Of a stretch of 28,723 bases of DNA, positions 20,174-28,723 are shown piece by piece. The DNA lies in contig JAGYYN010022304.1 in NCBI GenBank assembly GCA_021441665.1, positions 1 through 28,723 on the forward strand. Reading direction: 5' to 3'. Below the pieces are notes generated by a model. It did no database searches and was not told the DNA's origin. It worked only from the letters and a program-made list of their open reading frames with translations. The DNA comes from Euplotes cf. woodruffi 2 WChen-2021. Lineage: Eukaryota > Ciliophora > Spirotrichea > Euplotida > Euplotidae. Every line of letters starts with the position of its first letter. The stretch's first letter is position 1. The position numbers and the translations under genes are program-made.

Positions 20174-20626
20174 TTAAGCAGAGGACACAATGTCCAGTTG
20201 AACTGCATTTCCTTCCATAATGCTTGCATCGAAGTTTCCTGTTGTATTATATGCAGCCATAGTTTGATTGTAAAGCCAAGGTCTTCCATAAACAAAAGTG
20301 ACAGTCTCATTTCCAGTGTCGTTGATGTCAAGTACAAAAGTTTTTGTGCCTCCGACTCCAACCATGCCGCGAGGACTTGGATCTGCGCTATAAGTGCTCG
20401 AGTTCAGCGACCAGATGAGGTTATATCCTTCAATCTCCTCCGGGATCATCCACTGATATCCAGTTGTCGGATTTTCACTAAAACTGAGTTGAATCTTGTC
20501 TCCTTTCTTGCAAGTCTGCGTTTCTTTCGTGCCGTTATCAGTCGAGCTAAAGCTATGCACAATTGTGCTTGACTTCGCCACCCAAACGAGTGCGATGAGT
20601 AGTAAAACTGTGACAAAAGGTTTCAT
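20174..20626 (-). CDS. secreted chagasin-family (I42) protease inhibitor, copy B
   Basis: The gene is a single uninterrupted frame of 150 residues. I chose the ATG at 20626-20624 because it opens a clear signal peptide (MKPFVTVLLLIALVWVAKSS) and follows an A-rich leader; the frame is open farther upstream, but without signal-like sequence. All three inhibitory loops are present and canonical: NPTTGYQW (52-59), VGVGGTKTF (90-93) and YGRPW (113-117). Several NxS/T sites (for example NGT, NSS, NET, NTT) suggest glycosylation in the secretory pathway. It should inhibit papain-like (C1) proteases, either its own lysosomal or secreted cathepsins or those of prey; the sequence does not say which. 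There is no intron, no +1 shift and no IES, unlike its tandem partner. Confidence 0.92.
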   Translation of the reverse strand: MKPFVTVLLLIALVWVAKSSTIVHSFSSTDNGTKETQTCKKGDKIQLSFSENPTTGYQWMIPEEIEGYNLIWSLNSSTYSADPSPRGMVGVGGTKTFVLDINDTGNETVTFVYGRPWLYNQTMAAYNTTGNFDASIMEGNAVQLDIVSSA

Positions 20627-21396
20627 TTTTATTTTTTTTATTATAAATTCTGTTAAATAAGCAAAGACTTCAGTATATATACAATTGCTGTTGCAACCAC
20701 CACCAGTCACAAGGTTGAGCCGGACTGAGCTGAGGCTTATTAAGATATTATTTACTTAGCAAAACCGGAGGTATTTTAGCTTCTCTCGATAGATATATGA
20801 TCGAAATAATTACTTTTATATTACTATAAAAAATATTATTTAAAATTGTAATTATCTGTGATTTGCTGTTTTTATTGAATACTGCTGTATGCTCAAAATT
20901 AAGCTTGTATTTATAGATGATTGGTTATATTCGGATTTTGGCAAAAAAATTAATTTATAGACATGATTGATCATGATGAAGAGAAATTATGACCTTGAAG
21001 TGCAGATTTACAATCATATGGATATGTAATTTAGTATAGATTAAGATGAAAGAATAAAATATTTTTATTATGTAATAATCGTTTTTATGTAGATTTTAAA
21101 AAGTATTTTATATAAAAAATAAAATAAAATCTGAATTGTTGGTTTTTATATCAAAAAATTATTTATTTACATGTATAAAGAATTTAATAATTAAAATAGA
21201 ATATTTTAGTCGAATATTCACACATATATTTAGATTCAAAATAATTTTTAAAAAAATATTTATGTTAACAAAAAAATCAAATATTTTTTAGTCTTATATT
21301 TTAATATTAAATCCTGATAATTATTAATTAATCTCGATTTCTCAAACCCCTTTGATATAACCAAAGATATTGTAGGATTTTGTAATTTATATACAT
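20627..21396. other. long AT-rich spacer
   Basis: This 770-bp stretch holds no gene that I can support. From about 21050 to 21330 it is nearly pure A/T. A 20-30 bp more mixed part at 20690-20740 lies in the copy B promoter region. TATTGAATAC at 20873-20882 fits the HATTGAAaHH breakage consensus. Confidence 0.45.
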
Positions 21397-22666
21397 CTAT
21401 TTGACTCTGTCCAATTTAAGATTCGAGTTGTTTAAGATCAACTTTTCAGTCCCAGTATGAATTTTATACGCTGACAGATAGTTGCGCATATAAAAGTTGC
21501 TTTGATCATAAAACTCATAATGACTATTGTTATCTTCACTACTTTCAGACGCGATGCTTGAGCTTAAGTCCTGATCATCCTCCTTCTCCATCTCTTCTCT
21601 GATAGAGAATCATGATTTATGCAGCAGTAATGATGAATCGAACACATAGCTAAGTTTACGATACCCAAACAGCAGGTTTACAATATACAGCCTGAAGTCG
21701 ATGTTCTTTATATTGAAAAATACGTAAAAGAAAAATAAAAGGTAATAAAACAGCAAAAATATTAACATCGCTAATAACTCACTATTGCTTGATGCAAAGC
21801 GATCAGTGATGCTGTTAAGCTGGTCTCAGTCCAGTTGCAGAAAATAGCATAAAAACGATTGGATTATACTCATTCAGAAGAACGTAATATTGACTGAAGT
21901 GAGGATGTATAAATACTTTCGGTTATTTTAAATAAAACGTGTACAAGCTCGACTTCATCATCCGGATGAGTATTGTAAATAAAGTGACTTCGACGATCAG
22001 TAAAACCACCCATAAGACTTTGAAAAACATTTCGAGAATGTGGTCAAAGATATCATAACAAATGCAGATTTTTTTATTTGTCAACCTGGTTTCGTCTTCA
22101 CTTCAGTCAACGAATTGTGCAATCATGTCTTTAGCAAGACATACGCTTGAGTAAAGTATAAGTCCGACAGTAACAGCGGCCAGTCAAATCTTTTCGATTT
22201 TAATGATTTCCTTTCTGACGTGTAAATAAGTGATTCCACTTGCGATTTTCTTATATTTCTTGATATGCACGATCATGATGAACCAGATCATTTGGTTGAA
22301 AATAATATACAGGTGTTCTGACACGAAAAATAGGTTAATGAACTTGTACCCGGGGTAGTCTCCAAAATCTGGGTCGATTGACATCGCCACGTAATTAAAC
22401 GTCCAAGTGATAAATAAAATCATAAGCAGGACGTACTGGATGACCTTGTGCATGTCTAAAAGTTTATTGCTTCTCAGCTCGTTATTCATCCGCATCGCGA
22501 TCATCACCATGAAAATTAAGTCCAGCACAACGAAGAAGATTTTAAACGTTATCGTTGAAATTTTAGCGATGTCTTCTCGACTTGAAGACATGAGCTTTTG
22601 ATAGCACTGAGAGCTCTCTGCAGAGCCAGAGAGCAGCAGAAACAGCTTTGGACTTCCTTCCTCCAT
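21397..22666 (-). CDS. seven-helix membrane protein
   Basis: The protein is not assigned to a family. ATG 22666-22664 starts a frame that passes TGA codons as Cys (for example 22186-22184) and needs one +1 shift at AAA-TAA (21925-21923), after which it continues to TAA 21399-21397, giving 422 residues. I see seven hydrophobic segments, in order: IFFVVLDLIFMVMIAM, VLLMILFITWTFNYVAM, HLYIIFNQMIWFIMIVHI, LAAVTVGLILYSSVCLA, VLWVVLLIVEVTLFTILI, YILTSVNITFFCMSII and LLAMLIFLLFYYLLFFFYVF. An acidic Ser-rich tail (EKEDDQDLSSSIASESSED) follows. The topology resembles GPCR-like ciliate receptors, but no signature motif confirms it. The shift falls between helices 5 and 6, so helices 6-7 and the tail depend on it. 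No intron is needed. Confidence 0.78.
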
Positions 22667-22795
22667 CCTTGATAGCTTTAATACTAATTTGTATTGATTT
22701 TCTATAATTACAAAACTGTAATTGTGAAAAGAAAATAGGCTGAGTTCACAATCGAGGTTTAAAAATATAATTTATTGACTTGTGAAAAATCACTT

Positions 22796-24693
22796 ATGCA
22801 CAACGAGGGTTTGATGGTGCCGACAGAAAGCATGTTCGAGTTAAAAGACAGAAACTACAACATCTCCGAAATCACTCCATACATGTCTCCACTGAAGCCG
22901 GTGAACAACTCAAGTAATAAATAAGCTGCTGACGTACTCAAAGTCGGACCAAAAGTAAGCATGCTGCATTGACAATAAAAAACATAGATTTTATAATTTA
23001 CAGTTGTTCGTTATTCTCTTCAAAATCACAATTGATTTTTACAGCAGTTAAATTACTAATTTACTAATTTTTGTGAATGAGTAATATCCTAGGGCAAGCG
23101 CTCGAAGCCAAGAAGGAAGTAAAGTAGACCATATTCTCAGCAAAGAAAACAAATTCATTCGATTTAAAGTTAACGATCTGCTTGCACACACGCACATTCA
23201 GATGATATTGATTAAGATTTGGAGGCTTCTGCTAGAATTACAGTACGCAGACGAAAAACATACGAAGATATAGACATCCACAACTGCATGAAGTACAGTC
23301 TGGACTTAAACAGGTTGGCATTTGATGTTATAACCGGGTTGTAGGACGTATCAAGACGGACAGAACATTTACGAAAAGTTCATACCGGTACTGCAAAGAG
23401 GCTACGGGGTGTACTACAACAACGACTACTATATCACCAAACGGCCGGAATACACAAAAGACTATATTAACTTTGAGAGGTTTTCATTCGACTGAATATC
23501 TCTTGTCGGAGAGAACTTGCTCAAGCTCAGAGAAGACCAGTTCGAGCTTATTTTGCGCAAATAGCTTCCACTCAATTACTTTTTCAAATGACGGCAAATT
23601 AAACTTCCTCGAGCTGAATCAGATCAAAAGTTTCTGGGACAGCACAAGGATCGAAGATCTTGAAGCGGGAAAGGTAAATTCGCAAAACTTTATTTGTCGT
23701 AGAAAGAAGAAAATAATAAAACTGCGAAACATACTACGGTTAATTTTAATATTTCTGTCAACCGTGAAAAATAAACGCAGGCTAGTTGAACAGATAAAAA
23801 GAATCCAAGAAGAACGAAAACCATTTCGGCTTGAAAAGCTCGGAATTCTATCGAAAGAACAGCCGAAATAAGCAAAAATTTGAAAATTTTATTAATAAAC
23901 TAGATAACAACTGGAGGAAGATCCAAAGAAACTTAAACCTTCGCAATCGGTTTATTACAGCGAAAACTATACAAAAGCAAGACCTCGAAGACCACAATAT
24001 ATCGATATTTGATTGCAAGTAAAGCAAGAAATCAAATTGAAAATAAAAGTTTTATAAATTATCAAGATTCAAGTAAGATACTTTAAACTGTTATTTTACA
24101 TCAAAAAGTATCTCAAAGTTTATTAATGTAAATGCATAATATATTTTTGTTGTATCGCAATAATTAGTATATTTTACAAATAAAAATTGTTAATTTATAC
24201 CAACATCATTTTAAAGTCAGTTGCTAAATTCATCAATGTTAAATACACTGCTGTTTTTTCAACTAAAATAGGATAAATTAATATGAAACTTACTAAAGCA
24301 TTCAAAATAATGATTTAAACTGAGTAATGCTTTTATACAGGTTTTGACAGAAGTTTTGACTACGAAAACATCCACGTTTTAGATAAGCACAAGCAAGAAA
24401 TACTGTCGAAGAGAAACGCATTTAATAATTCGTTTCAAAGCTCCAATTTACACAACAACCACGAGTTACACTGAGCTGCGACTCGGTATCCAAATTTCTG
24501 AACCCAGTCCAAGCCAGCGGGGAAGAATACATCACTTGAGTCGATCCCCAGTATATCTCGACACATCCCGCAGGTCAGAGTGAAGCATAGGCAAAGCGAC
24601 AGAGAAACTGCTAATTTGAGTCCGATCTACTCAAATAAATCAGCTAATAAGCATGCAGCGGAGAACATGCACGGTGCGTCGAATAAAAAGTAA
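22796..24693 (+). CDS. unrecognised protein, four +1 shifts; may continue into the next unit
   Basis: The family is not recognised. ATG 22796 starts 42 codons to AAA-TAA (22922); a shift and an intron from 22955 follow. The stretch 23093-23313 is coding-like but no single frame passes it, so its exon structure is open. From 23269 the reading is solid: intron 23314-23344 (31 bp), then GYGVYYNNDYYITKRPEYTK, a shift at AAA-TAG (23562), a basic helical segment, shifts at AAA-TAA (23869) and AAG-TAA (24020), an intron at 24073-24340 and a Ser/Asn/His-rich end to TAA 24691-24693. TGA codons are read as Cys. GTAAGC at 24690 can start a 24-bp intron (24690-24713) that joins in frame to the next exon, so the TAA may be intronic and this unit and the next a single gene. 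Confidence 0.6.
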
Positions 24694-24977
24694 GCCACGA
24701 GGATGGATTTCAGCTTTGTCAAGATACTGCTGTCAACTGCGCAACGTCTAGTACTTAACATTCCTATTATTTTTATTCAGTGTTGGTTGTAAAAATAGAT
24801 TTAAAATTTAATAAAAAAATAATGCAAATATGTCAAAATACAATAAAAAAAATATTGAAACTGAAAAAAAAAAGCGAAAGGCATATTTTATGCTAAAATT
24901 AGGCAATTTGCAATTTATTGTGTAAATTCATAAATCAAAATTTTGTGTTTGAAATTATAATTTAACAGGAAATAAGT

Positions 24978-26446
24978 ATGAACTACATAGCGAGGAACTG
25001 GCAGCAGGCTCACTTTAAAATTATCGATGCTGAATACAGTCTGAAGCTTGCAGCACAACTGGCAGGGTGACTAATAAAGAATGATATTGCCAGAGCGTCA
25101 AAATCTGCACACGTAGCCCATCGAGGAATGGAAATGACTCCGAATGAGTTTGAGCTCGTCAATATCAATCACCAACGGGATGAGAGAATGGGGGTTGTCG
25201 ATGCATATACAGAAAAATATAGAACTCTTGAAAAGCAAATTGATATGTATGACAAGGCAAAATAACGAATTATTAGAAGAAATTCAGTCTGAAAGAGAAT
25301 ACTTCAATAATCTCTGTGCGATAAGAGTGAACTACCCGATTCAAGATGCCTCTTTAATTCCTGAATTTAAAAACAAAGTTGGACTCCTCACCCACCTGAC
25401 ATCAAGTAAAAAGACACTATACTGCCATGTGATTAAGAACCCCGAGCTGTACATTCCAAAGTCACAGAAAAACTATTTAAACAAAGTATTGCTGATACAA
25501 GGTAAAACAGGCGAATTAGAGTACAGATGTCATCCTGATTTGCGAAAATCTATCAAACTCAAAACTGAAATTGAATACACAGTCGATAACTTTCACAGCC
25601 AAAAGCACACAATAACAAAGTTGGTTAATTTAAACAACATTGACAGTCTGTATACAAACGAAGAGTTCATTCCGAACATCATTGAAAAGCTGAAGATTAT
25701 ATCGCTGTACAAGTGCCTCGAGAAGGAAACCAATGGCATCGAGTACTTCAATACCAAAGAAGATAAATAAAGGCGAAGTTAAAGCTCCGAAAAGAGAAGT
25801 CAAAAAGTATAAAGAGTACCACACTAAATTCACACGAGAGCAGTACGAACAGGTCAAACGAGTCAAGGGCTCTTGCAGCGAGCCGCTCGACTATTTAAAA
25901 ATAGCTGACCTCAAAGTTGACCTTTCCTATGACGTCCACATCGCACTAAAATTTGTTATTGAGCTTTGTGAATTCGATGAAAATTTACCACCACAAGATA
26001 TCGAAGAAAGCATTGAGGATAAAACAGACTCAGAGCCGATTATTAAAGCTCTCTCGATGATGCAAATTATCGAGTCTTGAGTTTGAAGAGACAACACAGA
26101 TGAAATAATATCATTAGACTTACTATCGATTCTCAGCCAGAGGTACATGTCGTATCTGCTAAACAAGCTGATCCATTCTGAGATGGGGATTGCTTACGAG
26201 TTCCACTACAGCGAACCGTGCTACTTCAAATACCATATCAACCAGTTTTTCCCAAATAAAGGAGGTGACGTTTCGCTTGTGAAGAGAATAACGGTCATAA
26301 TCATCGAGGTAGACTGATTTAAAATGGTCATCAATGTCAAGACGAAGTCGAACAACGAGTCTGAGTACGTCGGGACCTTCACCACGAAAGAAGTGAAGTA
26401 CTTGACTAAGGATCTCTCGCAAGGGCTGATTTTAAGCTTGACTTAA
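24978..26446 (+). CDS. unrecognised protein, about 490 residues, two +1 shifts
   Basis: From ATG 24978 the frame needs +1 shifts at AAA-TAA (25263) and AAA-TAA (25768) and ends at TAA 26444-26446; phases close. TGA codons are Cys. The N-terminal 100 residues are helical (WQQAHFKIIDAEYSLKLAAQ, YRTLEKQIDMYDKAK). The middle looks globular (EREYFNNLCAIRVNYPIQDA, LNKVLLIQGKTGELEY). A Lys/Glu linker follows, then a helical and beta-rich C-terminal part (LDLLSILSQRYMSYLLNKL, ITVIIIEVD). The order of a helical bundle followed by a folded C-terminal half faintly recalls Mediator subunit Med17, but no motif proves it and I do not assign it. An upstream exon at 24714-24750 (reading FVKILLSTAQRL) joins in phase through an intron 24751-24968, and may tie this unit to the preceding one. 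Confidence 0.7.
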
Positions 26447-26581
26447 AGTTTGTTTAATTATTCACTAAAATCCAGGCTGTTTAATAATTCCACACGATTC
26501 CAATCCCGAATTTAATTCGCAAGTGTTAGTCTCAGGTTGCTTATTGACTATAAAAAATTAATATTATTTCAGAGTGTTTCA

Positions 26582-27919
26582 ATGGGCAAAAAACAAAAGC
26601 AAGCGAAAGAAGTAAACGAGCAAGCAAATGAGCAGCCAAAAGCTCAAAAACAGCAGGAAAAAGTATCTGAGTCCAAGCCTAGTGAAGTCAAAGCGACTAA
26701 AAAAGTGAAGAAAGCACCAAAACGCCCGAAATCTGAACCAAAAGTTGATGATGGAGCTGCAAAAATTAAAGAAGACGTGCAAAAAGAACAAAAATCAGCA
26801 AAGCCTCAGGAAGAAGTAAAACAAGAAACAAAGAAAACTGAGAAAGTTGAGAAAAGACAGACTGAAGAAGCAGAGCAAGACCAACCGATGGCTGGCATTG
26901 AAACTTTACCTGGAAACGAGAATCTTTCTGCTTTTCAATTAGAAGAAAGGAAAAAGAGGACGATATTTGTCGGAAACATCCCTATGGACTTACCAGCAAA
27001 AAAGCTGTGGTACGTATTCAAAAATTGTGGCAAAGTAGAGAAAATTTGGTTCCGCAGCATTCCTCCATCGACGATGATCACAGAAAGAAGGAACGTGGTT
27101 AAAGGAAAGTTGATCGGTAGCCAAAAGAACAATAAAAACGCGTATATCTTATTTGAAAATGAGTCGAGCATAAGTGAAGCGCTGAAACTGAACGGCTATT
27201 TGATTCAAGAGGAGCCGCCGTTCCATCTCAGAGTTGATAGAGATGTCAAAAAGGAAGATGACTTCGAGTCAACTCTGTTTGTTGGCAACTTACCATTTAT
27301 CATTAACGAAGAAGAGCTTCGGTCTCATTTCGAAGCTCTGGGAAAAATCAAAAACATAAGAATCGTGAGAGACCCGAAGACCCTCATCGGCGTCGGAATT
27401 GCGTTCATTCAAATGGAGTCAAAAGCAGAAGTCGTCAACGCTGTTACTGAATGATTTAAAAACAAAAAATTCAAATTTTTTAAAGGCAGAGAACTCCGAA
27501 TTAAAAAAGCAACTCCACCGGAACGAAGAGACCGTAAAGTCAAGCGCAAGAGAGACTTAAAGCAAGAATTGTAAGTTTTTTTTCATTTCAGCTAAATAAA
27601 TTATTTCTATAGGAAGAGAAAAGAGGAAGAAGACGAATCAAACGAATTCCAGTCGAAATTCCTCGAAAAGTACAACAAAATCAGGGAAAGACCAAGGAAC
27701 GCGATTCAAAACGATATCAAGCTCAATAAGCACAAGAGGAAGAAGATGATGCAACAGATGATTAAAAAAGGCAAATCGAGGATTAGAAACGTCAGCAGAA
27801 GCAATATAACCAATAAGATTGACTACCAAAAGATTAACAGAGAAAGGAGAGATAAAAAGATAGATGCTAATAATAAAAAGCTTAAGACTGTGATGACCAA
27901 GAAGGATCTTAGCAAATAA
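26582..27919 (+). CDS. RBM34: RBM34/Nop12-type nucleolar protein with two RRMs
   Basis: RBM34 and yeast Nop12 are nucleolar RNA-binding proteins linked to pre-25S/28S rRNA processing. I chose ATG 26582 because the coding-like, Lys-rich sequence begins there; a possible intron acceptor (ATTTCAG) precedes it by 9 bases. Exons 26582-27570 and 27613-27916 are separated by a 42-bp intron, giving 431 residues. Residues 1-125 are a Lys/Glu/Gln-rich disordered leader. RRM1 (about 127-219) has RNP2 RTIFVGNIP and an enlarged loop before NAYILFENESS, as in RBM34. RRM2 (about 231-312) has TLFVGNLPF and GVGIAFIQM, with a TGA Cys at 27452. The tail is a basic Lys/Arg-rich, nucleolar-type region. It terminates at AAA-TAA (27917-27919), the same tetrad that frameshifts elsewhere here, but near the message end. 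No +1 shift is needed. Confidence 0.9.
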
Positions 27920-28239
27920 GTAAATACACATGCTGAAAAAAAAACAGGTTCAATCAAAATTTTATGCTGATTTTACAACTGCAACAAAAGTATTGATCAT
28001 GATGAATTTTTTATTTATTAATGATCTAATCTTTTTTAGATAATATAATAGAACTATTAAAATAAAACAACATAGTAAGTAATAATTTTTTCAAATCCCG
28101 ATAAAATAATATATTTATAATTTTATTATTTACCAGTATTTCAAAATGTTAAAGGACCAATAGAAAATCAGTAATAATTAAATTTATCGAATTTAATTTT
28201 TGCTTCTCTATCCTCCAGATCTGTCTGTTATCAAACAAG
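27920..28239. other. AT-rich spacer
   Basis: These 320 bases hold no gene. They include the 3' flank of the RRM gene, where an A-rich run lies just after the stop, and the 5' flank of the aminolevulinate synthase gene. No telomere-like or repeated element is visible. Confidence 0.45.
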
Positions 28240-28723
28240 ATGAGAAGACTATGTCCTTACTTAAAGAAGACAGCTGTGAGACAAGATGCTGCAAATTCAT
28301 CATATTCCTTGCCTGATGCAATAAAGACATGTCCTTACGTGAAGGAGTTGTTCACAGGCTTCGGGAGCAAGAATCAAGATTCACAAAGCGAAAACGCAAG
28401 ACCCCAAGATGAATGCAAATATAAATTCAGCGATTCGGTCGAAGACAATAACGAGCCTGCCCTCTTCAAAATGGAAAGCTACAAGAAGAAAGAAGATCTC
28501 AAGTGATACCTCAAAAACTCAGCGAATCTTTATGGAGGCCTAAGCTCGACAGAAATGTCAGAAGGGAGTAGTTTAGATGATGACATCACAAAATCGAATG
28601 AAAGACCGCCGAATATGTACGACCAAAAGTTTGATAGCTGCATCGATACTTTGAAGCGCGAAGGAAGATATAGAACTTTCATCAATATCCAAAGACATTT
28701 AGGCAACTTCCCCAATGCAACCA
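28240..28723 (+). CDS. ALAS: 5-aminolevulinate synthase, N-terminal part (runs off the window)
   Basis: ALAS makes 5-aminolevulinate from glycine and succinyl-CoA in mitochondria, the first step of heme synthesis. ATG 28240 opens a frame that runs to the right edge, with TGA 28504-28506 read as Cys. The first 100 residues are a leader with two Cys-Pro motifs, LCPYLKK (Cys5) and TCPYVKE (Cys31), matching the heme-regulatory motifs known in ALAS presequences. From about residue 127 the conserved start of the catalytic core appears: YDQKFDSCIDTLKREGRYRT then FINIQRHLGNFPNA, comparable to the YRVF..I.R....FP.A pattern of eukaryotic ALAS. The PLP-binding lysine and the rest of the core lie beyond the window. 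The leader would target the mitochondrion. No intron or +1 shift is seen in the visible 161 codons. Confidence 0.85.

Noticed and set aside
24978-26446. Assignment as Mediator subunit Med17.
   Set aside because: Only the general helical-then-globular order is similar; no diagnostic motif is visible. A profile search would decide.
1-28723. TAA and TAG as sense (Gln) codons, as in Tetrahymena or Paramecium.
   Set aside because: Conserved sequence after the internal stops resumes one base later, not in the same frame, for example in the TBC and SNF2 genes.
1-28723. Tec-type transposons, LINEs, viral remnants, rRNA or tRNA genes, CRISPR arrays.
   Set aside because: No transposase, reverse transcriptase, capsid-like protein, cloverleaf or regular repeat array was recognised on either strand.

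Overview
The window reads as germline (micronuclear-type) DNA of a euplotid ciliate, most probably Euplotes. Four things in the sequence point there. (1) TGA is read inside otherwise continuous proteins at positions that suit cysteine, for example a BTB helix read HK-TGA-VLAAR, and every gene ends in TAA or TAG. (2) Reading frames of recognisable proteins break again and again at AAA-TAA or AAA-TAG and resume exactly one base later, the +1 ribosomal frameshift known from Euplotes. (3) Coding exons of ordinary base composition sit among very AT-rich introns and spacers. (4) About 14 genes lie together in 28.7 kb with no G4T4/C4A4 telomere repeat, unlike the gene-sized chromosomes of a Euplotes macronucleus. 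A 70-bp TA-bounded insert in a chagasin-like gene looks like an internal eliminated sequence (IES), which also favours germline DNA.

Layout. Plus strand, 59-11836: a disordered basic protein; a TBC (Rab-GAP) protein; a SMARCAL1-like annealing helicase with HARP-like and SNF2 domains; a 910-residue coiled-coil protein. Minus strand, 15376-12056: two basic, disordered or coiled-coil reading units that may be one gene. Plus, 15505-16516: a BTB protein. Minus, 19074-16905: a coiled-coil protein. Minus, 20626-19249: two tandem secreted chagasin-family (I42) cysteine-protease inhibitors. Minus, 22666-21397: a seven-helix membrane protein. Plus, 22796-26446: two unrecognised reading units, perhaps one gene. 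Plus, 26582-27919: an RBM34/Nop12-type protein with two RRMs. Plus, 28240 to the right edge: the N-terminus of 5-aminolevulinate synthase.

I count 26 +1 shift sites needed by the gene models: 18 at AAA-TAA/TAG, 4 at AAG-TAA, and 4 at other codons, all four of these in the first gene. The arithmetic of exons, introns and shifts closes to whole codons for the TBC, SMARCAL1-like, coiled-coil, BTB, membrane and RRM genes. The genes have no evident shared pathway. The region looks like a normal gene-dense germline stretch whose unusual content is in its decoding and its DNA-rearrangement signals. No rRNA, tRNA, CRISPR array, transposon or viral remnant was recognised. Every family call is by eye, without database searches.
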